Assembly (NCBI GenBank): GCA_032000125.1
Contig: DAMALH010000023.1
Coordinates: forward strand, 1 to 64,000
Direction of reading: 5' to 3'
Length of the DNA stretch: 64,000 bases
Source: Dryocola sp032000125
GTDB taxonomy: Bacteria > Pseudomonadota > Gammaproteobacteria > Enterobacterales > Enterobacteriaceae
The notes below the pieces were generated by a model. The model was not told where the DNA came from, searched no databases, and worked only from the letters and a program-made list of their open reading frames with translations. Below, one piece after another: positions 27,492 through 36,818 of the stretch. Position 1 is the first letter of the stretch, and each line of letters starts with the position of its first letter. The position numbers were made by a program, and so were the translations under genes.

Positions 27492-28226
27492 ATGATAGAA
27501 ATTTATACGGAACAACTTGCCGGGATTGAGGTTTTACATGCGGCCCCTACGGGGCAGCAACAAAAGGCGCTTCCCACCGTTCTGTTCTACCACGGCTTTA
27601 CCTCATCGAAGCTGGTTTATAGCTATTTTGCCGTTGCGCTGGCGCAGGCCGGAATGCGTGTTGTGATGCCCGATGCGCAAGGCCACGGCGCACGTTTTAA
27701 CGGCGATGAAAATGCACGCCTGCAGCAGTTCTGGTCCATCCTCAAAACAAATATTGATGAGTTCCCCCGGCTTCGACATGCGCTGGCGGAGCGGAAGCTT
27801 ATAGCAGAGGGGAAGCTTGCCGTAGGCGGTGCATCAATGGGCGGCATGACGGCGCTGGGCATTATGGCACGCCAGCCGGAAGTCAGTTGCGTGGCCTGCC
27901 TGATGGGCTCCGGCTACTTCAGGACGCTCGCCAGAACGCTTTTCCCGCCGCAGGAGCAGCAGCTTGAGGAAACCCTCGCCGCGCTTGCTGAATATGACGT
28001 TAGCCATCAGCTCGGAAGTATTAGCGATCGGCCGCTAATGCTGTGGCACGGCGAAGAAGATGACGTTGTGCCCGCCGTTGAAACCTTGCGTCTGCAGCAG
28101 GCGCTTATGCAGCAGGGCCTGGACAAATCCCTCGTCTGTCTTTGGGAAGCCGGGGTAAAGCACCGCATCACGCCAGCTGCGCTGGAAGCCACCGCGCAGT
28201 TTTTTGCGCGTCATCTCCTTTTCTGA
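27492..28226 (+). CDS. yjfP: Alpha/beta-hydrolase esterase YjfP
   Basis: Cytoplasmic carboxylesterase of the dienelactone-hydrolase type. The nucleophile elbow is GGASMGG (Ser near residue 118), with FYHGFTSS as the oxyanion-side strand; the acid Asp is in LWHGEEDDVVP and the His in GVKHRI. 244 aa. ATG at 27492 is chosen over the preceding in-frame GTG because it matches E. coli MIEI. Confidence 0.9.
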   Translation: MIEIYTEQLAGIEVLHAAPTGQQQKALPTVLFYHGFTSSKLVYSYFAVALAQAGMRVVMPDAQGHGARFNGDENARLQQFWSILKTNIDEFPRLRHALAERKLIAEGKLAVGGASMGGMTALGIMARQPEVSCVACLMGSGYFRTLARTLFPPQEQQLEETLAALAEYDVSHQLGSISDRPLMLWHGEEDDVVPAVETLRLQQALMQQGLDKSLVCLWEAGVKHRITPAALEATAQFFARHLLF

Positions 28227-28402
28227 TGTGGGCCGGGATAATGGTGAGCGGTATGATTTCAGGCGATGCTTTCACCAGGGGCAATACTAAGATTGCTTTT
28301 GGATGGTGTGGACCAATGGAAATAGGTATAAAAAAAATACGAACGTTAGCCAGTTATCTCTTTAGTGTGAGCTATGGCATGAGTTCGTATTGTGTACAGT
28401 CA

Positions 28403-29371
28403 TTATTCTTCATCTAGAAAAGAAATTTTAAAATCAGAATTTTTATGTGTCTTTTGAGTATTGCCCTGGCGGAAGGTCAATGCAACTGAAGCTTGATGTT
28501 CGGCGGCCAGAGCGGTGATCTGGACTCGCTCTGTTCTCATGTCTTTAACCTTCGCTGAAAGATAACCTTCACTATCTGTAATGTGGCTATAGTTACTGAG
28601 GTTATTTTCAAAAAGAGCATTTCCATAGGCGATAAATTCGACAAGGGCACCTGGCTTTGGTTTGCTATTTTCTATGATCTGCGCCCTGACTTCGTTAAAA
28701 TCCTTGCCGTTGGCGACAGCATTGTCCTTAATTATCGTGAGGGTGATATATTGTTCGACAGCTGAAAATCGACAACTAATAAAGCTGTTTACTGAGCAAT
28801 TATTTTTCAGATACGCTCTGAGAGTTACCTCACCTTCATTATTGTTGGTGAAATCAACCGATGATTGGCCGCTGCCATCCGTTTCTATATTAATTAAACT
28901 TTCTCCATTAATAAAGACGGCGCCATTAGTTAAGTAAAGTTCCAGAGAGGCATGCCCGACAGGTATATTTCCTGAGAATGTTTCTAGTTTAATGGTATTT
29001 CTGCTTTTGCCATCAGCTTGAGCGTTATCCGTTGTCACCTGTAGTTTGATGGTATCAACGTTGTTATCCGGTGAAAGGAACTCTGCTACTTTTGACTGAT
29101 TAGTCTCTGGTTCATCAGTTATGCTGATGCTAATCGTTACTTTTTCTACCTTCTTATCAATAAAGCCAGCAGAGACATTCCCGAATGGATCGCTGATCGC
29201 AGTGACGGATGAATTGCCGTTTAAAAACGTTGCGTCGCCATCAACAGAAAACGTTACCGAAATACCGGAGGCAAAGGCACCATCATTAGTATTAATAACC
29301 GCGCTAGCCCGAATTTGATCCATGCCATTTGCTATAACAGGATCTGTAATGTGAAAATTTGTAATGATCAT
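28403..29371 (-). CDS. Signal-less protein of three Big_1-type Ig repeats
   Basis: 322 aa made almost entirely of three invasin/intimin-like Ig (Big_1) repeats at about 5-100, 112-205 and 212-300. Repeats two and three open with DNAQADGKSRNTIK and DNAVANGKDFNEV, and each has the GxxVxF and TDxxGxxS pattern of the family. There is no signal peptide, membrane helix or beta-barrel anchor, unlike true intimins. Divergent from the three-gene unit at 29911-33670, with which it probably functions. Low-GC, rare-codon-rich sequence suggests transfer. No function can be assigned. Confidence 0.75.
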   Translation of the reverse strand: MIITNFHITDPVIANGMDQIRASAVINTNDGAFASGISVTFSVDGDATFLNGNSSVTAISDPFGNVSAGFIDKKVEKVTISISITDEPETNQSKVAEFLSPDNNVDTIKLQVTTDNAQADGKSRNTIKLETFSGNIPVGHASLELYLTNGAVFINGESLINIETDGSGQSSVDFTNNNEGEVTLRAYLKNNCSVNSFISCRFSAVEQYITLTIIKDNAVANGKDFNEVRAQIIENSKPKPGALVEFIAYGNALFENNLSNYSHITDSEGYLSAKVKDMRTERVQITALAAEHQASVALTFRQGNTQKTHKNSDFKISFLDEE

Positions 29372-29910
29372 GATGAGTTAACCTGATTTTATTTAGGCGT
29401 TGTGGACAAGATTGCTAAAGGTATTTAAATAATATAACACTCAATTATATTGAGTTAAGATTGTTTTTTGATCGCTAGCTAACAAAAATTGCATGCGTTA
29501 ATGATTGCATCAATAGTGATTTTTAATAAGATGGTTAGCGCATGTGACTGGCGGTTTTTTCGGAAAGGTAAAGTTCTTATGTGGAAGGAATCTTAATTTG
29601 TGGACTGTATATGTTGTGATTTTAATATCCACAAGTTTTGATTCTTAATAAACAGAAATGATTACTGCAAGTTAAAATAACCGGTGATATATTTCTAAGC
29701 ACAAACTCACGTGTTAGAGAGCTATTTAAACACAGTGAATTTATCAGTTTTCCCCTGCCATTTAACTTTATCTTACCTGAGTTTCGTTAACATACGGCTG
29801 GGTTATTTTAATTTTGGGGACTTGCATCTCATGTAATATAAGATGGTTTTGGTGGTGCGGAGGATATTTTTACAAATGCCTTATACAGATGCTCTTTGCA
29901 GGACTTCAAT
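29372..29910. promoter_or_regulatory. AT-rich divergent intergenic region of the Ig locus
   Basis: About 540 bp with no convincing gene between the minus-strand Ig gene and the plus-strand Ig unit. It is strongly AT-rich, as expected for H-NS-silenced acquired DNA, and must contain both promoters. I see no clear repeat or operator; a ribosome site (AGGA) sits just before 29911. Confidence 0.5.
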
Positions 29911-30507
29911 ATGAAGAGAATAATAGTGATGGCTGGTGGGCCATCACTGAATGCATCTCAAATTATGGAGGTTTATCTCTGCGGTGCTTATTGTATTGCA
30001 GTTAATGATACATGGAAGATCGCGCCATTTGCCGATGTTGTCTATGCAAATGATTATCTTTGGTGGGCCCGTAATTATCAGCAGACTCCCCAGCATGCAG
30101 AAAAATGGACAGGTAGTAAAACAGCCGCACTGGAATTCGGAATAAACTTTCATGAAATGAAAGAAACGTATAATTCTGGTTTGCGGAGTATCGATCTGGC
30201 GATAAAAAAAGGCGCCGATATTATCATCCTCCTTGGATTTGATTGCTCCTTTTCATCCGGTAAAAAGCACTGGCACGGCCAGCATGAATTTCCTCTTACG
30301 AATCCAGGAGCCCACACCCTTTTATTCTGGAAAATGCAGTTTATGAGGCTGAAAAAGAAATACCCAGAGTCGTTAATAATTAACGCTTCTGGCCACACGG
30401 AGCTGACTATGTTCTTACGGATGTCGCTGACGGAAGCGCTTACGGCAGATAAAACCATGCTTGAACAGTCCTGCTTCGATTTTAATGCTAACTACAGGAG
30501 TAAATAA
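29911..30507 (+). CDS. MptE-like/DUF115-type Rossmann protein
   Basis: 198 aa. Opens with a beta strand and loop MKRIIVMAGGPSLNAS followed by AYCIAVNDTWKIAPFADVVYANDYLWW, a pattern shared by phage and bacterial proteins related to 6-hydroxymethylpterin diphosphokinase MptE and motility-accessory glycosyl/nonulosonate transferases. Later segments IKKGADIIILLGFDC and the HWHGQHEFPLTNPG loop fit that reading. Start 29911 has AGGA 8 bp upstream. The Ig gene starts one base after its stop, so the two are co-translated. Enzymatic role is unknown; a sugar- or pterin-nucleotide transfer is only a guess. Confidence 0.6.
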   Translation: MKRIIVMAGGPSLNASQIMEVYLCGAYCIAVNDTWKIAPFADVVYANDYLWWARNYQQTPQHAEKWTGSKTAALEFGINFHEMKETYNSGLRSIDLAIKKGADIIILLGFDCSFSSGKKHWHGQHEFPLTNPGAHTLLFWKMQFMRLKKKYPESLIINASGHTELTMFLRMSLTEALTADKTMLEQSCFDFNANYRSK

Positions 30508-30508
30508 A

Positions 30509-31615
30509 ATGGCAATAACAATTAATACCCTTTCTGATGACTGGAGTAACAGTCCTAAATGGACGGCAGTGCCAAATCATTTCTTTTTTAATATTACCGA
30601 TGACGCCGGGAAGGCGCTGGCGGGGCAATCAGTGTCGTTTGTTAGTTCCGAACCGCAGGGCGCTTCTCTAACGATTATGAATCCCGAGGCGGTTACAGAT
30701 GAAAGCGGGAACGTCACCTTGTTAATTACGGCGGACTATAGTGCTCTTCCGTCCGGAACAAATCTCGTTAAGCTGAACTTCTCGGCGCCAGGGGCGGGGG
30801 CGGAAAGTGGCGATGAGTCCACCGGCAGTATTGAACTATACTTAGATCCGATTCTGATTCGTTCCCCACGTATTCCTGCCGCGCTAGATGGTGTTATTAC
30901 TGATAGCGACGTCAGCGGTGGTATCTTTGCGTACGTGAATTTTGAAGGTCTTCAGTTAGGCAATATCGTTGTTCTGGTATGGGACGGTCAGTTTATCCAG
31001 CGAACGGTGTCTGACAATAATCCGCCGGGATCCTACGTGTTCGATCTGTCTGAATATAATGAGTCGCTGATTACCAATGGATCTCACACTGTCAGCGCCT
31101 TCGTTGTTGATAATGCTCTTAACGCCTCATTTAGTGATACTGTGACGTTCAAGGTTGATCGTCAGCAGGGGGGCGGTGGTCTGCCCTATTTACTTAAAGC
31201 CCATATCCCTCTCGGTGACGTAGATGATGTGATTAACGAGAAAGATATGTATGCTGCCCTTCAGGTCGTCATTCCGGATACATCCTTAGCTGGCAAATTT
31301 GAGCATTCGACCTCAGATAAGAGTGTCGGTTCGGTTATTCTTTCGGTCTACAACCAAAAAAATGCTTTTATTCAATCGCTGGTTAAGACCATCGATATTG
31401 CGAATAAATCAGGGGTATATAATTCTACAACCAGAGAAATTACCTATGATTTTGGGGTAAATAACCAGGAAGTTATTACATTACTTAAGAGTGCTGGCAT
31501 TGGACATTTACATGCCTCTTATAGTCTCAGAATTGGTGATCCAGGGTTAGAGATGTCATATTCTTCTTCTCAGGATGCTTCTTATATTCTGGATGTGATT
31601 CCGCCAGGTGAGTAA
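30509..31615 (+). CDS. Signal-less Ig-domain protein
   Basis: 368 aa from the ATG at 30509 (ribosome site CAGGAG). N-terminal Ig-like domain (about 1-110, with DDAGKALAGQSVSF), a second module starting PRIPAALDGVITDSDV (about 115-215) and a C-terminal module with an inserted long strand-rich region. The second module is clearly related to the N-terminus of the next gene (VRIPAADDGVIDKNDI). No signal peptide or membrane segment. Follows the MptE-like gene by one base. Confidence 0.75.
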   Translation: MAITINTLSDDWSNSPKWTAVPNHFFFNITDDAGKALAGQSVSFVSSEPQGASLTIMNPEAVTDESGNVTLLITADYSALPSGTNLVKLNFSAPGAGAESGDESTGSIELYLDPILIRSPRIPAALDGVITDSDVSGGIFAYVNFEGLQLGNIVVLVWDGQFIQRTVSDNNPPGSYVFDLSEYNESLITNGSHTVSAFVVDNALNASFSDTVTFKVDRQQGGGGLPYLLKAHIPLGDVDDVINEKDMYAALQVVIPDTSLAGKFEHSTSDKSVGSVILSVYNQKNAFIQSLVKTIDIANKSGVYNSTTREITYDFGVNNQEVITLLKSAGIGHLHASYSLRIGDPGLEMSYSSSQDASYILDVIPPGE

Positions 31616-31622
31616 TCGTATA

Positions 31623-31641
31623 AGGCCTCTTTATGAGGCCT
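31623..31641 (+). terminator. Hairpin after the first Ig gene
   Basis: AGGCCTC-TTTAT-GAGGCCT, a perfect 7-bp stem 8 bp after the stop and without a strong T-run; partial terminator or message stabiliser inside the Ig unit. Confidence 0.55.
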
Positions 31642-31705
31642 GTTCAGTTTGCAAAAGAGCCTTCTATAAGCATCTGCCTCAGCCTAATATTGCGAGAAAA
31701 CAGTC

Positions 31706-33670
31706 ATGAATATATTGCCTCCTGTGAGAATACCTGCCGCCGACGATGGTGTAATCGATAAAAATGATATTGAGTCGGGATCAATCTTTGCAATAATTGG
31801 CTATGTAAATTCATCGCCTGGTGACTTTATAAAACTCTATCTTGATACCAGTGAAGTCGGGAGCCATGAAGTACAACAGGCAGATGGCGAGCTAACTGTT
31901 ATACATATTCCAACATTATTGCTTACTGATGGTGAACACCTCGTCAATTATGATGTTACCGACTTGGCTGGCAATACCAGTAAATCCAGTGACTTACATA
32001 TCTTTGTTGATTCTACTCATGATATTAAAAAACTGCCAGCGCCGGAGATAAGAAATGGCGAAGATGGCTGCTTGTCTCTTGATGAAATCAATCAAAGCGA
32101 CGGTGCATTTATTACGATTTGGCCATCGAATGAATTTCAAAAATATAAAGGTGACATGATTTATTTTCACTGGGATGAATATGATATTTCAGGTCTTCCC
32201 ATAGAAGCGGGTACGGTTTCATCGAACTGGCTTATCGACGATGCCTTTATTGCCGATGGTAAAATAGTAAAAATAGATAAAAGCCAGGTACTGCTGGCTG
32301 AAAACGGCGGAGCCTTTTGTTTTTTCTATATTCAGACCGGGGCAGAAAGGATCTATTCCCAGGAAAGCAGGGTTTCTATTGGTAACTGCGATAACGGACA
32401 ACGCACGCTGACTCTGAATGCCGATAAATATAACGTCCTGGCTAACGGTATTGATAATGCGGTGTTAACCGCTACGGTTGCCGATCGGGCGGGGGTGCCG
32501 CTACCTTTGCAAACTATCATCTGGGACACTTCTTTAAATAATTTGTCACAGCTTTCTACCATCACAGATTCTGCGGGGCATTCGCTCAATACGCTTTCTG
32601 GTACTTATACCGGGACGTCAACTGTTACCGCAACGCTTAATGATGGAACAGCATGCAGCGTTGCCATCAATTTTACCCGCGATCCTGCGGTGCTGCCTCC
32701 GCCCGAGTACCCGCAGGCCAGCAACGGTCAGATCGAGCAATTACAAATCGAAATTGCTAAAGGGGTACAGGTAATATGTCGCTACAGCGATTTAAAGCTG
32801 GGCGATACGGTAAGATTAACCGTAACCGGCTTTGACGCTAATGGAACGCCGATTCCAGAGGCTGGCTGGGAAAAAACAAACGTCCTGGATCGGAACGATG
32901 TAAATAATGGGTACAGTCTGTTTTTAATCCCAACGGACGTTGCAGAGAGTGTGGGCGATGCCGGCATGTTGCTTGCCCTGTATGAGGTTACCAACCCATC
33001 AGGTTCAAGAGTTTCCGAAAAGGCTGATGTGGAAATTTCTTTGGATAATAAAGGGAAGCTTGTTTGTACCATTGCAAATGGAGCGCCTCCTTACGATCCC
33101 CAGACTATCGATATTTCTCCATCGAATGCCGTAAAAGTGTCCGGCAAGCCGGGGATTGAAATTTCGATCGCCTGTTCTGTTGGCGGAATTATTGTTGAAT
33201 CGGAGACAACTGAAATGGTCAGGCGTCTCGATCAAAATGGTATTTTATATTTCCATGTGCGAGCTGCCACCAGCGGAGCAGTGACGCTCAATATTTTTCA
33301 AATGGACGATCCTGGTAATAGCTGCACGGGTGTTATGCAGTTTGATAACTATCGTATAGGCGAGGCGCCTTTCTATGCATACGGTAAATCTACGGGGGCA
33401 CTGGCTGATGGAATTATGCCATGTTCGCTCTATATCGTAACAAATGACTCGGATAACTCAGGAACGCCTTTAACCGTTCTCAGAGTGAACCTGCAGAATG
33501 AAAGTGCCCATATTATTGGCTATCCAACTAACCCCGCAGATATTCCGCTAAACGCACAGCACGCCGCGGATATTCAAATTGTTGCCAGCCAGGCAACCGA
33601 CCTCGACGTTCAGATTACGTTACCAGAAAGTTCAGGTCATGTGATAAATCTGGACGTTAATTTTGTATAA
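31706..33670 (+). CDS. Large signal-less multi-Ig protein
   Basis: 654 aa, mostly beta-rich. Modules in order: PVRIPAADDGVIDKNDI (about 4-100, ending HIFVDST), LPAPEIRNGEDGCLSLDEI (about 112-225), a Big_1 repeat RTLTLNADKYNVLANGIDNAV (about 230-325), PPPEYPQASNGQIEQ (about 330-445) and two further strand-rich segments. The P-x-I/P...G-I...I opening recurs four times in this and the preceding gene. No signal peptide, anchor or catalytic motif is seen. Probably made with its neighbours; could be a phage- or contractile-tail-type fibre component, or a toxin/adhesin scaffold secreted without a Sec signal, both inference. Confidence 0.75.
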   Translation: MNILPPVRIPAADDGVIDKNDIESGSIFAIIGYVNSSPGDFIKLYLDTSEVGSHEVQQADGELTVIHIPTLLLTDGEHLVNYDVTDLAGNTSKSSDLHIFVDSTHDIKKLPAPEIRNGEDGCLSLDEINQSDGAFITIWPSNEFQKYKGDMIYFHWDEYDISGLPIEAGTVSSNWLIDDAFIADGKIVKIDKSQVLLAENGGAFCFFYIQTGAERIYSQESRVSIGNCDNGQRTLTLNADKYNVLANGIDNAVLTATVADRAGVPLPLQTIIWDTSLNNLSQLSTITDSAGHSLNTLSGTYTGTSTVTATLNDGTACSVAINFTRDPAVLPPPEYPQASNGQIEQLQIEIAKGVQVICRYSDLKLGDTVRLTVTGFDANGTPIPEAGWEKTNVLDRNDVNNGYSLFLIPTDVAESVGDAGMLLALYEVTNPSGSRVSEKADVEISLDNKGKLVCTIANGAPPYDPQTIDISPSNAVKVSGKPGIEISIACSVGGIIVESETTEMVRRLDQNGILYFHVRAATSGAVTLNIFQMDDPGNSCTGVMQFDNYRIGEAPFYAYGKSTGALADGIMPCSLYIVTNDSDNSGTPLTVLRVNLQNESAHIIGYPTNPADIPLNAQHAADIQIVASQATDLDVQITLPESSGHVINLDVNFV

Positions 33671-33753
33671 TGTCCTTTAATTTCATTTACTTATATTGAT
33701 GGGGAAAGGCTCTTATGCCGTTGTGGTTTGCCTGATTGCGCAGGTTTCGTCAT

Positions 33754-33777
33754 AAAAAAGCCCCCGTTTCCGGGGGC
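33754..33777 (-). terminator. Terminator of yjfY (minus strand)
   Basis: GCCCCCG-TTTC-CGGGGGC with six A on its plus-strand left side, so a T-tract when read leftward from yjfY. It may also slow plus-strand transcription from the Ig unit. Confidence 0.85.
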
Positions 33778-33843
33778 AAGTATAACGTTGGCTTTCTATG
33801 TCGTTGTGGCATTCCTGGTGTTAACGCTCTGACCTTGATTGTG

Positions 33844-34119
33844 CTACCTGTATATATCCGCGCTGACGCGCATATTGCCGTTGCTACCGGGTTCTCTCAT
33901 TAATAGGGTGCGGTAGTATTTTGCGCCATGCTGGTCCGCGTCCTCATTAATAGCCAGCTCAGCCTCCTGCTCGGTGGCAAAATTATGGTTGATGTAAATC
34001 ACGCCAAGGCTTTGTACATCATCCATATTTCTGGCCACTTTGCCGTCTATCTTGATCGCTGCCGTCGCATTTGTGCAGAGCAAAAATGCAGCGGCAAGCG
34101 CATAAGCGATGGTTTTCAT
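33844..34119 (-). CDS. yjfY: YhcN/DUF1471-family periplasmic protein YjfY
   Basis: 91 aa from MKTIAYALA at 34119: signal peptide (to about residue 20, NATA) then a DUF1471 domain with GAKYYRTLLMREPG. Same place as E. coli yjfY, just upstream of and divergent from rpsF. Family members respond to stress and act in biofilm formation; specific role unknown. Confidence 0.85.
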   Translation of the reverse strand: MKTIAYALAAAFLLCTNATAAIKIDGKVARNMDDVQSLGVIYINHNFATEQEAELAINEDADQHGAKYYRTLLMREPGSNGNMRVSADIYR

Positions 34120-34348
34120 AATGCGCTCCACTACGGCCGTTGTGTTATCAGTGGTCGTCGCTCCTGTTAATGATTAGTGGCGGCCTGTGACATTAAGTGT
34201 AATCCGCTGGCGTTGAATAAAAAGCGACCATTTCTGATGGTCTCCGTCAAAAATTTTTAGTAACCCGAACTATTGCTATAAATTTCACGGCGTTAACCCG
34301 GCGTTTATTTATTGACCGCCCGGCAAAAGAATTAATTCGCTCCCGGCC

Positions 34349-34377
34349 TTGAGTTTATCGGGTCTCGCTTGTATTAT
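34349..34377 (+). promoter_or_regulatory. Sigma-70 promoter of the rpsF operon
   Basis: TTGAGT (34349-34354) and TATTAT (34372-34377) are separated by 17 bp, followed by GCGC, a GC-rich discriminator of the kind seen at stringently controlled ribosomal promoters. Confidence 0.75.
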
Positions 34378-34384
34378 GGCGCGT

Positions 34385-34476
34385 CAAATTTTCAGCCGCA
34401 CACAAACACGTTCCTTGCCTCCATGGGCCGCGGTTGACCCTATCAGGAGGCTGAATAATCCGTAAGGAGCAATTCG
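34385..34476 (+). promoter_or_regulatory. rpsF leader, probable S6:S18 autoregulatory site
   Basis: The roughly 95-nt leader before rpsF includes GGCCGCGG, a CAGGAGGC run and CCGTAAGGAG just before the start. In many bacteria the S6:S18 complex binds a CCG-containing bulge in this leader and represses the operon. The elements fit, but I have not folded the RNA. Confidence 0.5.
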
Positions 34477-34872
34477 ATGCGTCATTACGAAATCGTTTTT
34501 ATGGTCCATCCTGACCAGAGCGAACAGGTTCCGGGTATGATCGAGCGTTACTCTGCTGCCATCACTGGTGCAGAAGGTACGATCCACCGTCTGGAAGACT
34601 GGGGCCGCCGTCAGCTGGCTTACCCGATCAACAAACTGCACAAAGCACACTACGTTCTGATGAACGTTGAAGCGCCGCAGGAAGTGATCGATGAGCTGGA
34701 AACTACCTTCCGCTTCAACGATGCCGTTATCCGCAGCATGGTTATGCGTACCAAAAACGCAGTTACCGAAGCATCTCCGATGGTTAAAGCGAAAGACGAG
34801 CGCCGTGAGCGTCGCGATGATTTCGCAAACGAAACCGCAGATGATTCTGATGCTGGGGATTCTGAAGAGTAA
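34477..34872 (+). CDS. rpsF: 30S ribosomal protein S6
   Basis: MRHYEIVFMVHPDQSEQ is the standard S6 start; the fold ends with an acidic tail (ADDSDAGDSEE) that in E. coli is extended by RimK with extra glutamates. 131 aa. First gene of rpsF-priB-rpsR-rplI; assembles with S18 in the 30S platform. Confidence 0.97.
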   Translation: MRHYEIVFMVHPDQSEQVPGMIERYSAAITGAEGTIHRLEDWGRRQLAYPINKLHKAHYVLMNVEAPQEVIDELETTFRFNDAVIRSMVMRTKNAVTEASPMVKAKDERRERRDDFANETADDSDAGDSEE

Positions 34873-34878
34873 TTTCTG

Positions 34879-35425
<547 letters not shown>

Positions 35426-35466
35426 TCGGGCACGGTCCACTAATACGACTTTGAGAGGATAAGGTA

Positions 35467-35919
35467 ATGCAAGTTATTCTGCTTGATAAAGTAGCAAACC
35501 TGGGTAGCCTGGGTGATCAGGTTAATGTTAAAGCGGGCTATGCTCGTAACTTCCTGGTACCACAGGGTAAAGCTGTTCCTGCTACCAAGAAAAACGTTGA
35601 GTTCTTCGAAACACGCCGTGCTGAACTGGAAGCTAAACTGGCTGACGTTCTGACCGCTGCTGAAGATCGCGCTGCGAAGATCAACGCACTGGAAACCGTT
35701 ACTATCGCGTCTAAAGCAGGCGACGAAGGTAAACTGTTCGGTTCCATCGGTACTCGCGACATCGCTGACGCTGTAACTGCAGCAGGCGTTGACGTGGCTA
35801 AGAGCGAAGTTCGTTTACCGAACGGCGTTCTGCGTACCACTGGCGAGCACGAAGTGGCCTTCCAGGTTCACAGCGAAGTCTTCGCTAAACTGACTATAAA
35901 CGTAGTTGCTGAAGCGTAA
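35467..35919 (+). CDS. rplI: 50S ribosomal protein L9
   Basis: Elongated two-domain protein: N-terminal rRNA-binding domain with VKAGYARNFLVPQGKA, a long connecting helix, and the C-terminal domain. 150 aa, marginally longer than the usual 149. Preceded by GAGAGGATAAGG. Confidence 0.97.
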   Translation: MQVILLDKVANLGSLGDQVNVKAGYARNFLVPQGKAVPATKKNVEFFETRRAELEAKLADVLTAAEDRAAKINALETVTIASKAGDEGKLFGSIGTRDIADAVTAAGVDVAKSEVRLPNGVLRTTGEHEVAFQVHSEVFAKLTINVVAEA

Positions 35920-35939
35920 TTTACGCTGAGGTATACGTT

Positions 35940-35965
35940 AAAACGCCGGCCTGTGCCGGCGTTTT
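35940..35965 (+). terminator. Terminator after rplI
   Basis: AAAACGCCGGC-CTGT-GCCGGCGTTTT, an 11-bp stem, between the convergent rplI and ytfB genes; likely works both ways. Confidence 0.9.
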
Positions 35966-35981
35966 GCATTTCTGGCGCCGC

Positions 35982-36575
35982 CTAGCGCGCGCGCAGGAAA
36001 CTGCCATCCGGTTGGCGAGTAAACAGCACCTGCCTGTCGTTGCCGGTATCAATCGTTAAGCCCGTCACCACGCCGTTCGCATTCTGGCGAATCTGCACCA
36101 TCTGCCCGGTCTGTAAATCGCTCAGCGGCTTGTCGTCGCCTTCAACTTGCGCCATGGCGTACACATCGGCCGGCGGCAAATTATTATCCCGGAAAAGCTG
36201 CGCCATCGTCTGGCCCGACTCCACGCGATAAGAACGCCACTGTCCTTCAATATCATTGTTGGTATGAGGAACGGGAGCCTGGCTCTGCGGCTGTTCGGTG
36301 ACCTGCGCCGGTTCGGCTGGCGTTACGGGCACGGTATTATTCGACGGATTTACCAGCTCGGCCTGTAAAGGCGACGGTGATTTAACCGCCGGTTGCGCAT
36401 CCCGGGTAACGGGAGGAGCGGTAACGTCTGCGGCTGGCCACAAAAAAACGACAACCATCACAAGGGCGGCAATAATAATGCCCCGACGGTGCACAGGCGG
36501 GAGCGGGTCCATCAGTCGGAAACGATCGGGTGCGTGCCAAATCCGCGCCAGCCAGGTTTTAACAGCGAATCGCAT
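35982..36575 (-). CDS. ytfB: OapA-family cell-division/adhesion protein YtfB
   Basis: Inner-membrane protein with cytoplasmic N-terminus, one helix at about 33-48, a proline/glutamine-rich periplasmic linker and a C-terminal LysM-like OapA domain (YRVESGQTMAQLFRDNNLP ... QVLFTRQPDGSFLRAR) implicated in peptidoglycan binding at the septum. Start MRFAVKTW at 36575 has AGGAGG at ideal spacing; an in-frame TTG two codons upstream matches the E. coli annotation but is too near that site. Confidence 0.88.
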   Translation of the reverse strand: MRFAVKTWLARIWHAPDRFRLMDPLPPVHRRGIIIAALVMVVVFLWPAADVTAPPVTRDAQPAVKSPSPLQAELVNPSNNTVPVTPAEPAQVTEQPQSQAPVPHTNNDIEGQWRSYRVESGQTMAQLFRDNNLPPADVYAMAQVEGDDKPLSDLQTGQMVQIRQNANGVVTGLTIDTGNDRQVLFTRQPDGSFLRAR

Positions 36576-36818
36576 CGGCAACCCTCCTCATATTCATACG
36601 ATGTGCCATGCACATTTCCCCCCTCCATTATAGAACGCTAACTGTTTGATGCCCTGAGCAATCCAGCTTTACGTGACGCCCAACCGCAATTTAACGCTCT
36701 GCACAGCCATTGTTCCCGTTTCGTTTGCATTTGTCACCTTTAGGGCTTTTGCATTTTACCCGGCTAGTTGACGCTGCTATGCTGCACGCTTGCTTTTAAA
36801 CACCCTAAAGGAAAATTC

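Noticed and set aside
28142..28417. 91-codon plus-strand frame overlapping the yjfP end
   Set aside because: Most of it is an alternative frame of yjfP and the rest runs into AT-rich intergenic DNA without a start signal.
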